From: Actinomycetospora sp. TBRC 11914 | GTDB taxonomy: Bacteria; Actinomycetota; Actinomycetes; Mycobacteriales; Pseudonocardiaceae | Assembly (NCBI RefSeq): GCF_012933465.1 | Contig: NZ_JABBND010000014.1 | Location: forward strand, 1 to 64,000 | DNA: 64,000 nucleotides | Direction: 5' to 3' | Shown: one piece after another, positions 49,340-55,921 of the stretch | Layout of the letters: every line of letters begins with the position of its first letter | Numbering within the stretch: the first letter of the stretch is position 1 | Translations under genes and position numbers: made by a program | The notes under the pieces: model-generated | The model's database searches: none | Seen by the model: the letters and a program-made list of their open reading frames with translations, nothing else | What the model was told of the DNA's origin: nothing

Positions 49340-50131
49340 CTACAGCGAGCCCCCGAGCAGGTCGACGTCCCGCGCGGTCCCCGACACGACGAGCTTGCCG
49401 TCCTGCGCGTGGAGGTCGGTGGCGGTGATGGAGAAGGGCAGCGCGCCGGGGTCGACCCGCGCGGAGAAGCCGGAGAGCCGGCTGCGCAGCGCGCTCGACA
49501 CCGCACTCGGCACGGACCCGGAGTCACCGGCGTCCACGGCGATGTCCCGGCCGGAGAGCACGATCTGGCCGCCCGAGAGCCGGAACGTCGCGATGACCGA
49601 GGCGCGGACCGACTGCCCCAGCACCGTGGTGGTCGAGGTGAGCTGGACGGCCTGCGACGGGTCCACCCCGGACAGCGCCTTCTGGGCGGTCGAGCCCGTG
49701 GCCCGGCGGTCGTCGAGGGTCTGCTCGGTCACCGGTGCCACGGTCACGTCCGAGACGTGCAGCACCCGGGCGAGGTCCGCCGGGTCGACCTGGGCGCTCG
49801 CCGTCACCGTCCGCGCGGGGATCGAGCGCACGGTGCCGTCGATCAGCGACTGCGGCGGGAGCGTCACGTCGCCGAGGTCCGCGACCAGCGTGATGTCCTC
49901 GAGCTGCCGGTAGGGGATGTGCTCGGCGGTCAGCGTCACCGAGCCGTACTCGCCCGCGGCCGCCTGGGTGACGAACGGGAAGCCGTGGATGGCGACGTCG
50001 GGCTTGCTGCCGAGCTCGAGCCGGCTCTGGAGCTGTGTCGCCACCCGGTCCTCGGCGATCCACCGGGCGCCGAAGTCGACGCCGACGAGCAGCACGACGA
50101 GCACGGCCAGTGTGATCAGGAATCCCCGCAT
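49340..50131 (-). CDS. DUF2993 (LmeA-like) secreted or membrane-anchored protein
   Basis: A 263-residue protein with an N-terminal membrane segment (FLITLAVLVVLLVGVDF) that may serve as signal or anchor. It is followed by a DUF2993 domain (VAIHGFPFVTQAAAGEYGSV, LPPQSLIDGTVRSIPA). The mycobacterial member LmeA acts in mannan elongation of lipoglycans outside the membrane, so an envelope role is plausible. It is codirectional with the acyl-CoA dehydrogenase upstream but shows no functional link. Confidence 0.8.
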   Translation of the reverse strand: MRGFLITLAVLVVLLVGVDFGARWIAEDRVATQLQSRLELGSKPDVAIHGFPFVTQAAAGEYGSVTLTAEHIPYRQLEDITLVADLGDVTLPPQSLIDGTVRSIPARTVTASAQVDPADLARVLHVSDVTVAPVTEQTLDDRRATGSTAQKALSGVDPSQAVQLTSTTTVLGQSVRASVIATFRLSGGQIVLSGRDIAVDAGDSGSVPSAVSSALRSRLSGFSARVDPGALPFSITATDLHAQDGKLVVSGTARDVDLLGGSL

Positions 50132-50183
50132 CGGGGGACATCCTCGCCCACGCTGTGCTGCCGCCCCGCGCCCCCCGGGGCGG

Positions 50184-51347
50184 CTACCGCGCGAAGTGGC
50201 GGCTGATGACCAGGCGCTGGATCTGGTTGGTGCCCTCGAAGATCTGCATGATCTTGGCCTCGCGCATGTACCGCTCGACCGGGAAGTCGCGGGTGTAGCC
50301 GTACCCGCCGAACACCTGGACCGCGTTGGTGGTCACGGCCATGGCGGCGTCGGTCGCGACGAGCTTGGCCACGCTGGCCTGCCGGCTGTAGGGCACGCCG
50401 GCGTCCCGACGGCGGGCGGCGTCGAGGTAGGTGGCTCGCGCGGAGTCGACGGCGGCGGCCATGTCGGCGAGCAGGAAGCCGAGTCCCTGGTGGTCGACGA
50501 TCTTCCGGCCGAAGGTCTCCCGCTCGTTGGCGTAGTCGACGGCGGCGTCGAGCGCGGCCTGGGCGAGCCCGACCGCGCACGCGGCGATCCCGAGGCGCCC
50601 GCTGTCGAGGGCGGCGAACGCGATCGAGAGGCCCTGGCCCTCCTCACCGATCAGCCGGTCGGCCTCCAGGACCGCTCCGTCCCAGGTGGCGCTCGTGGTG
50701 GGGATCCCGTGCAGCCCCATCTTCTCCTCGGGCTTCCCGAAGGTCAGGCCCTCGGCCTGCCCGGGCGCGAGGAAGCAGGAGATGCCGCGGCTGCCCCCGC
50801 GGGTCGCGGCGTCTCCCGCCTCGCCGGTGCGGGCGAAGAGCGCGTAGAAGTCGGCCTTGCCGCCGTGGGTGATCCAGGCCTTCTCGCCGGTGACCCGGTA
50901 GCCCTCCTCGGAGCGCTCCGCCCGGCACCGCAGCGCCGCGGCGTCCGACCCGGCCTGCGGCTCGGAGAGGCTGTACCCGCCGATCAGCTCGCCGGCGAGC
51001 ATCCGCGGCAGCCACCGCGCCTGCTGCTCGGCGCTGCCGAAGGTGGCCACCGGGAAGCACGCCAGGCCGTGCACCGAGACGGCGACCGCGACGGCCGCCC
51101 AGCGCGCGGCGAGCTCCTCGAGCACCTGCAGGTAGACCTCGTAGGGCTGGCCGCCGCCGCCGTGCTCCTCGGGGTAGGGCAGGCCGAGCAGCCCCGTCTC
51201 GCCGAGCGTGGTGAACAGGCCCTCGGGATAGGTCTCGGAGCGCTCGTGGTCGTCCACGCGGGTCGCCAGCTCCTTGTCGGCGACCTCGCGCGTCAGCTCG
51301 ACGAGGGCCCGCGCCTCGTCGGTGGGCAGGAGACGGTCGACCGCCAT
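50184..51347 (-). CDS. Acyl-CoA dehydrogenase
   Basis: A 387-residue classical acyl-CoA dehydrogenase. GGYSLSEPQAGSDAAAL and TGEKAWITHGGKADFYALF bind FAD and substrate, and the C-terminal MQIFEGTNQIQRLVI holds the catalytic Glu. Close in type to short/medium-chain or branched-chain enzymes of fatty-acid or amino-acid catabolism; electrons would go to ETF. The ATG is at 51347. It is divergent from a TetR gene across a 21-mer-type inverted repeat, so it is very likely repressed by that protein. Confidence 0.93.
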   Translation of the reverse strand: MAVDRLLPTDEARALVELTREVADKELATRVDDHERSETYPEGLFTTLGETGLLGLPYPEEHGGGGQPYEVYLQVLEELAARWAAVAVAVSVHGLACFPVATFGSAEQQARWLPRMLAGELIGGYSLSEPQAGSDAAALRCRAERSEEGYRVTGEKAWITHGGKADFYALFARTGEAGDAATRGGSRGISCFLAPGQAEGLTFGKPEEKMGLHGIPTTSATWDGAVLEADRLIGEEGQGLSIAFAALDSGRLGIAACAVGLAQAALDAAVDYANERETFGRKIVDHQGLGFLLADMAAAVDSARATYLDAARRRDAGVPYSRQASVAKLVATDAAMAVTTNAVQVFGGYGYTRDFPVERYMREAKIMQIFEGTNQIQRLVISRHFAR

Positions 51348-51357
51348 GATGCTCCCT

Positions 51358-51389
51358 ATCGGTACTCAAAACGGAACGTGAGTACCGAT
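51358..51389. promoter_or_regulatory. TetR operator between acyl-CoA dehydrogenase and its regulator
   Basis: A perfect inverted repeat with 11-bp arms, ATCGGTACTCA and TGAGTACCGAT, around a 10-bp spacer. It sits ten bases before the dehydrogenase start and upstream of the TetR -10 box. Confidence 0.85.
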
Positions 51390-51408
51390 GAGAGTAGCCG
51401 TCGCGCGG

Positions 51409-51414
51409 TATGAT
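51409..51414 (+). promoter_or_regulatory. -10 box of the TetR gene, probably leaderless transcript
   Basis: TATGAT ends seven bases before the GTG at 51421, so transcription would start at or next to the start codon. No ribosome binding site is visible. Confidence 0.6.
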
Positions 51415-51420
51415 CGCCAG

Positions 51421-52035
51421 GTGACGACGGCCGGGACACCGACGGGCTCCGTCGGTCCGGGTGGCCCGGTCCGCCGCGGGGCGGCCCGGCGCGACGAGCT
51501 GTTCGACGCGCTGGTGGAGCTGCTGCTCGCCGAGGGCTTCAGCGGCTTCACCCTCGACGACGTCGCGGCCCGCCTGCGCTGCTCGAAGCGCACCCTCTAC
51601 GGGCTGGCCGGCTCGAAGGAGCAGCTGGTGACGGCGGCCGTGGTCCGGTTCTTCCGGTCGGCGACGAGCCGCGTGGAGGCCGCCGTCGCGACCCGCACCG
51701 ACCCCGCGGACCAGCTCGCGGCCTACCTGCGGGCGGTCGCCGCCGAGCTCGCGCCGGCCTCGGCGCGGTTCTTCGAGGACCTGGCGTCGTTCCCGCCTGC
51801 CGCGGAGATCTACGAGCGGAACACCCGGGCGGCGGCCGGCCGGGTGCGGGAGATCATCGCCGAGGGCGTCGCGTCGGGGGCGTTCCGCGACGTGCACGTG
51901 TCCTTCGCCGCCGAGGTGATCGCCTCGACGATGGAGGCCATCCAGCAGCGGCGGATCGCGGCGACGACGGGCCTGGCCGACGCCGAGGCCTACGAGCAGC
52001 TCGCGACGCTGCTGGTGAGCGGGCTGCGGTCCTGA
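51421..52035 (+). CDS. TetR-family regulator
   Basis: A 204-residue repressor. The helix-turn-helix FTLDDVAARLRCSKRTLYGL is followed by a helical effector domain (FFEDLASFPPAAEIYERN). The GTG at 51421 is preferred over an ATG at 51388, which lies inside the operator. A near-consensus TATGAT box fits a leaderless mRNA. It is divergent from the acyl-CoA dehydrogenase, its likely target; the effector may be an acyl-CoA, as in FadR/KstR-like TetR proteins, but that is inference. Confidence 0.88.
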   Translation: MTTAGTPTGSVGPGGPVRRGAARRDELFDALVELLLAEGFSGFTLDDVAARLRCSKRTLYGLAGSKEQLVTAAVVRFFRSATSRVEAAVATRTDPADQLAAYLRAVAAELAPASARFFEDLASFPPAAEIYERNTRAAAGRVREIIAEGVASGAFRDVHVSFAAEVIASTMEAIQQRRIAATTGLADAEAYEQLATLLVSGLRS

Positions 52036-52048
52036 GACCCCTCACCGT

Positions 52049-52101
52049 GCAAGCGAAGCGTCGTTGCTTGCATCCAGTGGCAGGAAAGCCGCGTCGTCGC
52101 G
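52049..52101. repeat. Family C repeat, copy 1
   Basis: Contains AGCGAAGCGTCGTTGCTTGC, then CATCCAGTGGCAGGAAAG; about 45 of 53 positions match 60171-60223. The GCAAGC/GCTTGC ends of the first part are self-complementary. It lies between a TetR gene and a convergent methyltransferase gene. Confidence 0.8.
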
Positions 52102-52108
52102 AGCCCGC

Positions 52109-52669
52109 TCAGCGCTTCCGCGCGGTGAACCGCAGCCGACCCTCGGCCACCCGCACCTCCGGGTCGTCGTCGAACCCGACCGCCGCCAGCCGCGCGGGCA
52201 GCGTCGCCGGGTCGACCACCACCATCGTGTCGCCGACGTGCAGCAGCCGGAAGCGCACGCTCGGCTGCGAGTCGACGCCGTGGAACAGGCCGCCGGGGCG
52301 GACCACGCGGCACGCCTCGGCGAACAGCACGTCCTGCAGCGCCGGTGACGGCACGTGGTGGAGCATCGTGAAGCAGACGACCGCGGAGAACCGGCCGTCC
52401 TCGAACGGCAGCGCGGTGCCGTCGCCGTGCACGATCGTCGCCCGCCCCGCGTACGCGGCCCGCAGCCGGGACGCCGAGGCCTCGTCGACCTCCACCGCCG
52501 TCAGCCGCGGCACCCGGTCGACCAGCACCGCCGTCGTCGCGCCGTAGCCCGGCCCGATCTCGAGGACGTCGTCGCCGAGGTCGAGTCCGGCGAGGTCGTC
52601 GGCCAGGAGGCGCGCGACCTTCTCGGCCCACCCCGCCGAGCTGCAGAGACGACGGTGCATCAGGTTCAT
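52109..52669 (-). CDS. SAM-dependent methyltransferase (class I)
   Basis: A 186-residue protein with motif I VLEIGPGYGATTAVLVDRV, the acidic end of strand 2 (LTAVEVDEAS), GDGTALPFEDGRFSAVVCF and the post-motif RVVRPGGLFHGVDSQ. The substrate is unknown. The start is the ATG at 52669 (MNLMHRRLCSS), the N-terminus usual for this small actinobacterial group; the longer frame adds 16 unrelated residues. No clear ribosome binding site. Confidence 0.85.
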   Translation of the reverse strand: MNLMHRRLCSSAGWAEKVARLLADDLAGLDLGDDVLEIGPGYGATTAVLVDRVPRLTAVEVDEASASRLRAAYAGRATIVHGDGTALPFEDGRFSAVVCFTMLHHVPSPALQDVLFAEACRVVRPGGLFHGVDSQPSVRFRLLHVGDTMVVVDPATLPARLAAVGFDDDPEVRVAEGRLRFTARKR

Positions 52670-52838
52670 GGGCACGCCCGGAGACGATGCCGTGTCGGCC
52701 CCGCTGAGGGAACGCACAGCCCGCGTCGATCGTCATCGGGGCCGGACAGGGTGATCACAGGACCGGCCCAGCCGCGGCCCGCAGAGTTCTCCTCGTCGCC
52801 GCGGGACCGCGGCGAGACCCCCGACGAAGGAGGCTCCC

Positions 52839-52940
52839 ATGGCCATCCCCCGCCCGCTCCCGTCCCGCCGTCCGGTCCAGGTCCGCAAGCCGGCCAAGCC
52901 GGCCCGCAAGACCTGCCAGCCGCAGCGCCCCGGCCGCTGA
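52839..52940 (+). CDS. 33-residue Pro/Arg/Lys-rich protein with very strong ribosome binding site
   Basis: AAGGAGG at 52827-52833 stands five bases before ATG 52839, a near-ideal site. The product is 33 residues, very basic, Pro-rich, with one Cys (RKPAKPARKTCQPQRP) and no hydrophobic segment. A strong hairpin follows 11 bases after the stop, so it is an independent, well-translated unit between two larger genes. Its function is unknown; nucleic-acid or ribosome binding is a guess from charge. Confidence 0.65.
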   Translation: MAIPRPLPSRRPVQVRKPAKPARKTCQPQRPGR

Positions 52941-52950
52941 CCCACCTCGC

Positions 52951-52995
52951 CGTCGCGGGCCCGGTCCCCCTCCCTCGGGGGCCGGGCCCGCGACG
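52951..52995 (+). terminator. Terminator after the 33-codon gene
   Basis: A 14-bp perfect stem (CGTCGCGGGCCCGG with its complement), extended by CCCCC/GGGGG around a five- to six-base loop. One of the strongest hairpins in the window; no T-tract. Confidence 0.75.
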
Positions 52996-53027
52996 CGCGG
53001 ACCGCTTTCGGTGAGGAGGACGCCCCG

Positions 53028-54959
53028 ATGCCGGTGACGACGACCGGTCCCCTGGTCGCGGTCGGCGAGGAACCCGGCGACGAGGCCGAGAGCCCGACGC
53101 CGTGGCTGTCGGTCCGCGAGGTGCTCGCGCGGTTCGGGCCGTTCGTGCGCCCCGACCGCGGGCGGCTGCTCGCGGCCCTGGCGCTGCTCGCCGCCGCCGC
53201 GGGGTGCGACACGGGCGTCGTCGTCACCTTCTCGAGCCTCGTCGACGACGCCGTCGCGAGCGGCTCGACCTCCTCGATCTGGGGCGTCGCGGCGCTCTGG
53301 GCCGGGCTCACGCTCGTCGGGGGCCTGTTCACCGCGGCCGGCGGCGCGCTGCTGGTCCGCGCGGCCGAACGGGTCGTCTACCGGCTGCGCGAGGCGACGT
53401 TCGCCCACCTGCAGCGTCTCGGGCCCACGTTCCACTCCCGGCACTCCTCCGGCGACCTCGTCGCCCGGCTGACCAGCGACGTCGACGACGTCGAGGCGCT
53501 CGTCTCCTCGGGCCTGGTCACCACGGTCGTCGCGATCGGGACGGCGCTGTGCTTCACCGTCGCGGCGTTCGTCGTGCGCTGGCAGCTGGCGCTGGTGGTG
53601 CTCGCCCTCATGCCGCTGCTGTGGCTGGCGACCCGCATCGCGAACCGCCGGACCAAGGCCGCCGCCCGGGTCGAGCGGCACGCGGCCGGCCGCGTGGGCG
53701 CCGTCGTCGCGCAGTCGCTGGCGAACCTCCCGCTCGTGCAGGCCTACGGCACCGAGGCCGTCGAATCGGCGCGGCTGGCCCGTCACGGCGAGCGCTGGCG
53801 GGCGGCGCGCGTGCGCTCCGGCCTGATCTCGACGGTCTACCAGCCGGTCACCGGGCTGCTGGAGGGCTTCGGGGTGCTCGCCGTGCTCGTGGTGGGTGCG
53901 CTGCTGATCACCTCCGGGCAGCTCACCATCGGCGGCCTCGTCGGCTTCGCGGCGTTCCTCGGCTACCTCTACCCGCCGCTGTCCCAGCTCGGCGAGCTGA
54001 ACCTGCTGGTGACGGCGGCCGTCGCGAGCTCCGAGCGCCTCGCGGAGATCCTGGACGCGCGCCCCGACGTCACCGACCGCTCGGGGGCGGTCGACGCGCC
54101 CGCCCGCCGGGGCCGCCTCGAGCTGCGCGGGGTCGGCTTCACCTATCCCGACGGCGGCGGCGCCGGGGTGTCCGGGATCGACCTCACCGTCTCCCCCGGC
54201 GAGCTCGTGCTCGTCACCGGCGCGAGCGGGGCGGGCAAGTCGACGCTGACGCGGCTGCTGCTGCGGTTCTTCGACCCCGGACGGGGGGCGATCCTGCTCG
54301 ACGGCGTCGACCTGCGGGACCGCACGCTCGCCGCGGTCCGCCGCAGCGTCACCCTCCTGCCCCAGGAGCCGATGCTCTTCGACGGCACGGTCGCCGAGAA
54401 CATCGCCTACGGCACCGCGGACGCCACCCCGCTGCGGATCGGGGAGGCCGCGCGGGCCGCGAGCGCGGAGGACTTCGTGCTGCGGCTGCCCGACGGGTAC
54501 CGCACCCGCCTCGGCGAGGACGGCGTGTCGCTCTCCGGCGGCCAGCGCCAGCGGCTCGCGATCGCCCGGGCGCTGCTGCGGGGCAGCCCGGTGCTGGTGC
54601 TCGACGAGCCGACGACCGGGCTCGACGGCCCGACGGCGGGTGCGGTCCTGGGCCCGCTGCGGTTGCTCGCGCAGGGCCGCACGACCCTGCTGATCAGCCA
54701 CGACCTGCGCATGGCCCCGTTCGCGGACCGCATCGTCGTGCTCGACGGCGGGCGCGTGGCCGCCGTCGGGACCCACGAGGAGCTCTACCGGTCCTCGGGG
54801 GCCTACCACCGGCTGTGGGCCGCACAGCACCCCACGCGGGCCGCGGCGCCGTCGGCCCCGGCCCTGCCGGCCGGTCGGCACGCGGCCCGGCCGGGGACCC
54901 GGCCCGTCGTCGACCGCCGGGCCCGCGCCACCGCTCGACCCTCGGGAGGACCGCGATGA
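53028..54959 (+). CDS. ABC exporter half-transporter (fused membrane and ATPase domains)
   Basis: A 643-residue protein. The N-terminal six-helix type IV ABC membrane domain spans about residues 35-330 (TFHSRHSSGDLVARLTSDVD). The ATPase follows, with Walker A TGASGAGKSTLTRLL near 403, Q-loop LLPQEPMLFDGTVAENIAYG, signature LSGGQRQRLAIARALL and Walker B VLVLDEPTTG. It should dimerise, with itself or a partner, and export a lipid, drug or peptide. The start ATG has GAGGAGG upstream. The stop overlaps the next gene's ATG. The substrate is not indicated by context. Confidence 0.93.
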   Translation: MPVTTTGPLVAVGEEPGDEAESPTPWLSVREVLARFGPFVRPDRGRLLAALALLAAAAGCDTGVVVTFSSLVDDAVASGSTSSIWGVAALWAGLTLVGGLFTAAGGALLVRAAERVVYRLREATFAHLQRLGPTFHSRHSSGDLVARLTSDVDDVEALVSSGLVTTVVAIGTALCFTVAAFVVRWQLALVVLALMPLLWLATRIANRRTKAAARVERHAAGRVGAVVAQSLANLPLVQAYGTEAVESARLARHGERWRAARVRSGLISTVYQPVTGLLEGFGVLAVLVVGALLITSGQLTIGGLVGFAAFLGYLYPPLSQLGELNLLVTAAVASSERLAEILDARPDVTDRSGAVDAPARRGRLELRGVGFTYPDGGGAGVSGIDLTVSPGELVLVTGASGAGKSTLTRLLLRFFDPGRGAILLDGVDLRDRTLAAVRRSVTLLPQEPMLFDGTVAENIAYGTADATPLRIGEAARAASAEDFVLRLPDGYRTRLGEDGVSLSGGQRQRLAIARALLRGSPVLVLDEPTTGLDGPTAGAVLGPLRLLAQGRTTLLISHDLRMAPFADRIVVLDGGRVAAVGTHEELYRSSGAYHRLWAAQHPTRAAAPSAPALPAGRHAARPGTRPVVDRRARATARPSGGPR

Positions 54960-55465
54960 CGATCACCACCGGCCGGCACCGGCGCGAGCCGGGTCCGTGG
55001 GACGACGGGGACGTCTGGCTCGACCCCCACACCTCGCCCCTCGCCGTGTACGCCGACCGGGACCTGCCGTTCGCGCCGCTCGCGGTGCAGCGTGACCGGG
55101 GTGCGGTGCGGCCGCCGGAGCCCGCCGCCGAGTCGGACCCGTGGGCGTCGCGGCCCGCGCCGGCACGCACCGTCGCGCCGGCACGCGCCGTCGCTCCGTC
55201 ACGCACCGCCGTGCCGGCCCGCGCCGTCGTGACAGCGCCGCCGCCGTCGGCCGCGGTCGTCCCGTCGGTGGAGGTCGTCCCGGCGCCGCGGGCTGCCGCG
55301 TTCGCCGTCGCGGCCTGGCGACGGAACGCCCTCGCGGTGCTCGGGCTGGCCGCGGCGCTCGTCGTCGTGGTCGTGGTGCTGGCGGTGACGCTCGGCGGGC
55401 CGTCGGGCGGGGCGGGGCCGCTGCCGGGACCCGGCGTCGTCGGCCCGGGGATCGCCGGCCGGTAG
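54956..55465 (+). CDS. Membrane protein of unknown function, coupled to the ABC exporter
   Basis: A 169-residue protein. The polar N-terminus has TGRHRREPGPWDDGDVW, the middle is Ala/Pro/Arg repeats (PARTVAPARAVAPSRTAVP), and there is one membrane segment near 126-147 (ALAVLGLAAALVVVVVVLAV), then a short Gly/Pro-rich tail. The ATG overlaps the exporter stop (ATGA) and has GGGAGGA, so it is co-translated with it. I do not recognise the family; an accessory role in the exporter is an inference from coupling. Confidence 0.7.
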   Translation: MTITTGRHRREPGPWDDGDVWLDPHTSPLAVYADRDLPFAPLAVQRDRGAVRPPEPAAESDPWASRPAPARTVAPARAVAPSRTAVPARAVVTAPPPSAAVVPSVEVVPAPRAAAFAVAAWRRNALAVLGLAAALVVVVVVLAVTLGGPSGGAGPLPGPGVVGPGIAGR

Positions 55466-55502
55466 GGCTCAGCCGGCCGCGACCACCCCCGGGGAACACG
55501 AA

Positions 55503-55532
55503 CGCCGGGCCCGTCACGTGGCGGGCCCGGCG
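55503..55532 (-). terminator. Terminator of tRNA-Ser(GGA)
   Basis: An 11-bp perfect stem (CGCCGGGCCCG with its complement) around TCACGTGG, 10 bases past the 3' end of the leftward tRNA gene. Confidence 0.7.
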
Positions 55533-55542
55533 TCGAGGGGGG

Positions 55543-55630
55543 TGGCGGAGGATACGGGATTCGAACCCGTGAGGGTGTTACCCCAACACGATTTCCAATC
55601 GTGCGCCTTAGGCCGCTCGGCCAATCCTCC
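55543..55630 (-). tRNA. tRNA-Ser (anticodon GGA)
   Basis: On the minus strand: acceptor stem GGAGGAT/ATCCTCC, D-arm GGCCGAGCGGCC, anticodon loop TTGGAAA (GGA, reading UCC/UCU), long variable arm, T-loop GGGTTCGAATCCC and encoded CCA. Confidence 0.97.
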
Positions 55631-55728
55631 GCGGGAGAGAGTACAGGCCCGGGTCGTTCCGACCGCCAGGTGGAGGGGCCGCCCCCACCCCATGGGAGCG
55701 CCGATGCCGGACCGGTACATTGGGCACC

Positions 55729-55814
55729 GGACCCCGCGCGGCGTCCATCCTGTGAACTCCCCCAGGGCCGGAAGGCAGCAAGGGTAAGCGGGCTCTGGCG
55801 GGTGCGCGGGGTCC
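55729..55814 (+). ncRNA. ffs: Small signal recognition particle RNA (4.5S)
   Basis: Contains the conserved SRP domain IV: CCCCCAGGGCCGGAAGGCAG, then CAAGGG. The ends pair as GGACCCCGCGC with GCGCGGGGTCC. A pyrimidine-rich run follows. It lies upstream of dnaX, as in many actinobacteria. Ends are placed by the terminal stem and may be a few bases off. Confidence 0.93.
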
Positions 55815-55921
55815 CCTTCTCTCTCCCCTCCCCGGCCGTGTGGAGGCGGGCCCACGCCGTCGGACCCCCCGCGTAGCCTCGGCGCCGTGGCGGGGACTTC
55901 TTCAGCAGCGGGGCCGGGCCG

